In this document: piece after piece, positions 59,662 to 64,000 of the stretch
Layout of the letters: each line of letters opens with the position of its first letter
Numbering within the stretch: the first letter of the stretch is position 1
NCBI GenBank assembly: GCA_030248215.1
Contig: JASANG010000160.1
Span: forward strand, 62,001-126,000
Origin: Enoplolaimus lenunculus
Lineage: Eukaryota > Nematoda > Enoplea > Enoplida > Thoracostomopsidae
Direction of reading: 5' to 3'
DNA: 64,000 nucleotides
The notes under the pieces: model-generated
Seen by the model: only the letters and a program-made list of their open reading frames with translations
The model's database searches: none
Told to the model about the DNA's origin: nothing
Made by a program: the position numbers and the translations under genes

Positions 59662-59852
59662 CGATTATGCATTTGCCTGAATTACCTCGACACGGTCACG
59701 GTGGCAGCTCGTACGGAGGGGGCACCGGGCTGGTTCAAGGCGGATACGCGGCGTCGCTGCTATCGGGCCCTGGTTACGGAGGAAACGCTTTGCCGATGGT
59801 GTTTAAGCCACCTACTCTTGGTCAGGGACCTATTGGCCCTAACTATGGGTGA
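59662..59852 (+). CDS. Modular gene exon 25: Gly/Tyr-rich C-terminus with stop
   Basis: This is 191 nt from acceptor tttacttcag (phase 1) to TGA at 59850-59852. It encodes AIMHLPELPRHGHGGSSYGG, further Gly/Tyr-rich sequence (GPGYGGNALPMVF) and ends KPPTLGQGPIGPNYG. I saw no phase-1 donor near the end, so I take it as a terminal exon. An AATAAA lies near 60383. Confidence 0.85.
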
Positions 59853-59892
59853 TTATACGTGCTGAAGATCGTACAAAGCTATTTATAAGGAC

Positions 59893-60180
59893 TCATATTC
59901 TCAAATGTGTGTAGCAGCTATCGCCATTTATTAATTGGGTATTGAACCTGTCTTGCCAGTGAATTAATGTTTCACAATATAAAACCTGGTACCGGCGTCT
60001 AGAAGGCAACAGGTTTTGTAATTGCTGAAAGCACCGAATTCAATGCATGCTATGTTTATTCACAAATTTTGTACTGGTATATTTTGCTACTTCACGGAAT
60101 TTCAGATTCTTTCTTAGCTGTCGTGGCTCGTACGACGGTAATCCGGTCACGCTACGGTATAGATGATACACGCATTTTAG
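59893..60180. mobile_element. MITE family A copy
   Basis: catattctcaaatgtgtgta begins it and gatgatacacgcattttagg ends it. It lies in the likely 3' UTR of the modular gene. Confidence 0.6.
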
Positions 60181-60442
60181 GATAGGAATTATTATAGTCA
60201 ACTTGATGGAATTTTGTTTGTTATCTAGTCTTTACTATGTCAACATGGTTGATATTCGATGTATATGTTGTAAGCGTTTCATAGCCATAGCTAGCTTGTA
60301 ACAGTTTTTTTTCACTCTTGAACCTGTTAGAATTTCAAATTTAATTGTTAACACAGAACAAAACAATTTAAGAAATTAAAAAATAAATGCGAGATAAAAG
60401 ACAAATAACTTATGTGCCGTCCGCAATAATTTTGTCAACGGT

Positions 60443-60526
60443 GCCAGAAAATCTCTTACAGACCAGGGCTATCACGATGTCATTTAGAAAATGAGCTCGT
60501 AACAGCCCTGGTCTATAAGAGATTTC
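60443..60526. repeat. Inverted repeat with CAGGGCT arms
   Basis: aatctcttacagaccagggc pairs with gccctggtctataagagatt around a loop of about 40 bp. A third related piece (agcacagggctatcacgaat) follows near 60577. Confidence 0.8.
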
Positions 60527-61169
60527 TGTTACAATCCATGCTATCAGCTGTCACCGCCTTCCTCGAAACTCATGATAGCACAGGGCTATCACGAATTTTC
60601 TCTCGCCGGTTACTTGTAAGTAACACCGGACCGTATAGCGACAGAATTTTTAGGTCACACATCAAAATTTTCTAAGTTGAAGCCAAACTAAAAAAATTTT
60701 ATTTGCCACTAAAATGGTGTTAGCCTTGAGCTATTGACAGAGATAAAAAGTTTTTACGCGAAAGAACTCTGCACGAATAACGTAGCGAATCTCGTAGTGA
60801 CATTAGTTATATCATATACTAAATACAGCTAGATCACTTCGTATCTGTTAAATGTTTTTTAATTTAAATAAACTAAATATTAAACTTGCCTGAAAACTGT
60901 GCAACAGTTTTCTTTTCAATTGCTTTGACCTTACATATAACATTAGTTCTTTACTACATCTTGTTTTATTGGCTTTCAATCTGCATATATGTGTTCTAAT
61001 TTGTAAAACAACAACACTGGAACACTGTTCAAAATACGTATGTGGGGCGTTCCATCTACAGTAATATAGATTGTACGAAAGTTATGTAATTACAAAAATA
61101 TAGTGATGTTTCAAACCTATCCAGCGTTGTATAAAGCTATCGAAACATATAAAGCAAAAGGTATTGAAC

Positions 61170-61490
61170 TGACACGAGCCCAAATCTGACGAGTAGTGTT
61201 GCAAATGTTGTAACCACCCTGGATTGCTGTGGAATGGAGGAAGAATCTGTAGAGCACTTCTTAATGAGATGTTCGGTCTATAGCGAGGACCGGTATAGTG
61301 TCTACAGACCATATAGTCTTAATAAAATTAATAATAAAAAGACACTGAATAGGTTTATAACAGAGACAGTAAGATTCTAACTTAGACTCTAACTTAATAG
61401 TTACTCTAGGTTTCAGAGACTGTGTAACGGACCACCTGTGTCTTAAGACCTCGAGGTCTCTATCAATGGTTATCTATCTATCTATCTGAC
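61170..61490 (+). mobile_element. LINE 3' fragment with C-terminal knuckle and (TATC)n tail
   Basis: A plus-strand frame reads LDCCGMEEESVEHFLMRC, the CCHC-type knuckle found at the C-terminus of LINE ORF2 proteins, then SVYSEDRYSVYRPYSLN to a stop. It is followed by gacctcgaggtctctatcaa and ctatctatctatctgac, a typical LINE 3' end. It is heavily 5'-truncated. Confidence 0.75.
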
Positions 61491-61764
61491 TTATAGTAAA
61501 AACTGATCTTTCTGGTGTTTATATGTTTATAATTAATAAAATTTAAGTTTTTTTTTAATTTTTACAACAAAAGACAATTGGGTGAAATCGTAAGTTTGTT
61601 CAGGTTTTGGTTGTTTCAAAATTTAATATTGTTAAATACTTATTTCAATTTAACATTAACATGTATTGCTAATTTATAATTATTTGTGTTAGTTTGTGGC
61701 ATTTACCTCTATTGGCGCAACCAGGATATTGAAAATGGCGGTCATGTTGTATAAATTTTTCAAT

Positions 61765-61960
61765 GGGAGAGTTTCTTGTGTTTCCGGCTAAGAAAATGTC
61801 TAAAAACCCCTTGATAAATATCCAAACGGGAAAGAAGGTGGTTTTAGGCATTTTTAGACGGTAACACAGCAAACTCTCCTTGGATTTCCTGTGTCACCGA
61901 CTAAGAAAATGCCTAAAAACCCTTTGATAAATATGCAAACGAGGAAAGAAGGATAGTTGA
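61765..61960. repeat. Imperfect direct repeat (about 112 bp apart)
   Basis: Two copies of ctaagaaaatg(t/c)ctaaaaa, ccc(c/t)ttgataaatat and gaaagaagg lie about 112 bp apart. The family is unknown. Confidence 0.7.
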
Positions 61961-62727
61961 CTCCCGGATCTCCCCCATTGGCAGTCCAAAATCATTGCAT
62001 CCATTGAGAAATGCCTACCTTTTGCGCTAGAAGGTTTCGGAAGCAACATAGTGGCGTTGAAGTCGGAGGTTTGTTTGAGATCGTTTATAAGTGCCTTTAA
62101 AGTCCAGGTAATCTTAATTGCAGTTATAAACAGGTGGACGCTAGATGGTTTAACCTTGGAGGCTCGAAATTTGGCAAATGGGCCAATTTTACAAGAAGAA
62201 ACACCGAGAATATGTGTCGTTGACGTAGGAATTAATAGTTTAGAGCTCGTTTAAGGCCCTTCGCCGTCCAGATGGATTTCAATCGTAACGTATATATTCA
62301 ATCATGTGTTTTATCATCAAATGCTGAAAACTTTACTAAGCTGCTGCAGATACATAATTGATTCAAATTGTATTTACGAGTTTACGATTTTGACAGTTCT
62401 ATATTTCATTGGGGAAAGGAGAAAATGAGACAGCTCTAGTTTTTTGTTGGGAAAATGGGTCAGTTTTATAATTTTCAATGAAATACAGGAAAATGAAGCA
62501 TCCCGATTCCGCCAAGCAAATAAAAAAAATAGTACAGATCAATATTTTACTGGATACACGGCAAACAGGACAACCTATGTTGTCTATGTCCTAACAACGA
62601 CCTAAGCCTAAACCTTTAGAATATTAAGCTTTAGCCAAAACCTGCGCGTTTAGTCTGCATCTTAAATAAAAAGCTATGAAATTAGATTGAATTGCTAACT
62701 CGTACTCCAGTTAGTCTGCAGTAATGG

Positions 62728-63162
62728 CCCATGTAAAGATCAGGGGCGGAATGTTGTTGTGTGGGACTGCAATAAAGTAAGCCAAAGCTTTTGACAAACT
62801 TTTTTGCTTTTAGCTTAGGCTAGGTATAAGCTCATTCTTATGGATTTGCTTGAGATTAGGATTACACTGTAAACTCAAATGAGTTAAATAATCAACCGGG
62901 ACAAAAAGTCAGTTATTTCTGAGTTAGCAACAAAAAACTTTAGCTTACTTTGAGTTTCGATGATTCTTATTCTGCGTTGAGTTGATTCCTGGGAAGTTGA
63001 TTAATTAAATCAGAATGAGTTGAATTAACACAGAGTTCTGAGTTCTCATAATCCTAACTCAGACTGAGTGATTCAACTCATTCTGAGTAAAAATCAACTC
63101 AATGGAATTTGCAGTGTATGCTTATACTACTGTTACGGCCCTGTTCTATACATTGGCCGCCG
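62728..63162. mobile_element. MITE family D, split by a TA-flanked foldback
   Basis: The left part is gcccatgtaaagatcagggg and the right part ctactgttacggccctgttc, with the 62865-63116 element between them. Confidence 0.75.
62865..63116. mobile_element. TA-flanked inverted-repeat MITE (mariner-like ends)
   Basis: It starts CACTGTAAACTC and ends GAATTTGCAGTG, with TA on both sides (62863-62864 and 63117-63118). The interior is dominated by GAGTT/AACTC words that fold on themselves. A related fragment lies near 15470-15670. Confidence 0.75.
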
Positions 63163-63518
63163 CACTTAGACAATTCAGGTAGACAGATTGTCTAAAAGGA
63201 AACGTAGCGCATTGAATTAAATTTGAATCCGTACAAGCCAAGGGATAATTATTTAATACTTTAACATCTATTATAATTATGTATCTGGCGTGCCATTCAA
63301 GTTGAACTCTCACCAAATTCCGCCACCGCCACTTCAAATTCAATAAAATTTTCCCAAAGTTTTATACCTCAAAACAACATTTAATAATTACTCATGGTTG
63401 CTTTAATGGCAATTCGTTCTGGAGTCAAAGGTACCAAAACGTTAAAATTTTATTGAAAAACCCCTGGAAGGTCTTTGAGTTTTAATATTCTGTAAAAATT
63501 GTTATTTGTTATTTTTAG

Positions 63519-63617
63519 AACCTCCAGATGGCGGACAACCAAACTACGTTAGCATATTTGGACCGCCGACCCTGCCCGAAGGTCCTACAGGATATCAACA
63601 GACAACTAATTATGGAG
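63519..63617 (+). CDS. Alternative or additional C-terminal exon
   Basis: This is 99 nt from acceptor tatttttag (phase 1) to a possible donor G|gttaga. If not spliced it ends at TAG 63620-63622. It encodes EPPDGGQPNYVSIFGPPTLP, then EGPTGYQQTTNYGG. The end resembles exon 25 (FxPPTLxxGPxG...NYG), so it may be a duplicated last exon of the same gene or part of a neighbouring paralogue. Confidence 0.75.
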
Positions 63618-63622
63618 GTTAG

Positions 63623-64000
63623 ACGCTTTAATTGGCCTTGGGTTTCAAGCATGGCGTTGCAGTTTGTGGATCTACGTTGAAACCTTTTGTCTTTATATGC
63701 TCCTTACCATTTTATAGCAAAAAATTTTCTGGCGAGCAGTGGGACACAACCCAAGAACCCGCTAGCGTATATGCCTAAATTTTTGCTTATTTTTTGTTAA
63801 ACTTAATATAGCACATATTATTACGCTAGGTGTTTTAATTAATTTTGTACAAGTGGCTATATTCAGAATACACCTAAGAATCTGCAATCAAATACACTTT
63901 AAATTTTTTTCCAAAAATACTTACGTAAATTTTAACAAAACTCTAAACATTTGAAGAAAAATTGCTGAAATTCCATGATCTATTACTTTTCGCTGAACAG
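63623..64000. other. Right edge, no recognised feature
   Basis: AT-rich sequence with no exon or repeat that I recognise. Confidence 0.5.

Larger units (their letters stand above)
61961..63518. other. Spacer before the last candidate exon
   Basis: No supported exon. It holds a family D MITE split by a TA-flanked foldback. A short ggcccttcgccgtccagatg at 62253-62272 resembles a decayed GPSPS microexon. Confidence 0.45.
30786..63617 (+). other. Modular secreted protein gene: WQC, YGPAP and ShKT modules (overview)
   Basis: I reconstruct 25 exons from 30786 to a stop at 59852: 2346 coding bases, 781 residues, in frame throughout, with every intron in phase 1. Order: signal peptide; six-Cys WQC module; large exon with two WQC modules and PWENQ repeats; short SYGP exon; WQC module; microexons of the SYGPAPIPS type; WQC module; Pro/Tyr/Gly microexons; ShKT domain; Gly/Tyr-rich tail. 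A further compatible exon lies at 63519. I do not recognise the whole protein. Cysteine modules plus Pro-Tyr-Gly repeats suggest a secreted structural or adhesive matrix protein; that is inference. Least certain: the donor of exon 3 and which last exon is used. Confidence 0.8.

Noticed and set aside
62253-62285. Candidate GPSPS microexon
   Set aside because: No donor in phase 1 and a weak acceptor; kept only as a possible exon relic.

Overview
This is animal nuclear DNA: AT-rich, with short-to-medium introns, GT-AG splice sites and many interspersed repeats. There are no bacterial-style operons. A galaxin-like dicysteine-repeat gene, two ShKT domains, tRNA-derived SINE-like units and dense small inverted-repeat transposons (MITEs) suggest a marine invertebrate. 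Tunicate or cnidarian are my best guesses; the sequence alone does not settle it.

Layout. (1) About 0.9-2.6 kb, minus strand: the 5' half of a FIP1 homologue (mRNA 3'-end processing), five exons, running off the left edge. (2) 3-11 kb: tRNA-derived SINEs; a hAT-type element with an 8-bp target duplication, split by a 5'-truncated LINE (endonuclease plus reverse transcriptase, one in-frame stop); and an old decayed LTR-retrotransposon gag/protease fossil. (3) 12.4-14.1 kb: six tandem copies of a roughly 290-bp element with piggyBac-like ends (TTAA sites, CCC...GGG termini) and an internal tRNA-like sequence. (4) 16.7-20.2 kb, plus strand: a large galaxin-like gene with about 48 Cys-Cys pairs. 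(5) 21.9-23.2 kb, minus strand: a gene with a ShKT exon followed by a basic, glutamine-rich tail containing an uninterrupted (CAA)87 run. (6) 30.8-59.9 kb, and perhaps to 63.6 kb, plus strand: a modular gene that I reconstruct as 25 exons and about 781 codons. It has a signal peptide, five copies of a six-cysteine 'WQC' module I cannot assign to a named family, ten or more microexons encoding PSQSYGPAPIPS-type repeats, one ShKT domain and a Gly/Tyr-rich tail. Every intron in the model is phase 1, so every internal exon can be skipped, duplicated or shuffled without changing frame.

How it fits together. Three neighbouring genes (galaxin-like, ShKT/polyQ, WQC/YGPAP/ShKT) appear to encode secreted, repetitive, cysteine- or proline-rich proteins, as expected for an extracellular matrix, adhesive, tunic or skeletal-organic-matrix locus. 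The modular gene is the best candidate for something undescribed. Its introns are packed with at least five MITE families, several nested in one another, and none of the recognised copies overlaps a modelled exon. A shared function for the three genes is inference; expression data would be needed.
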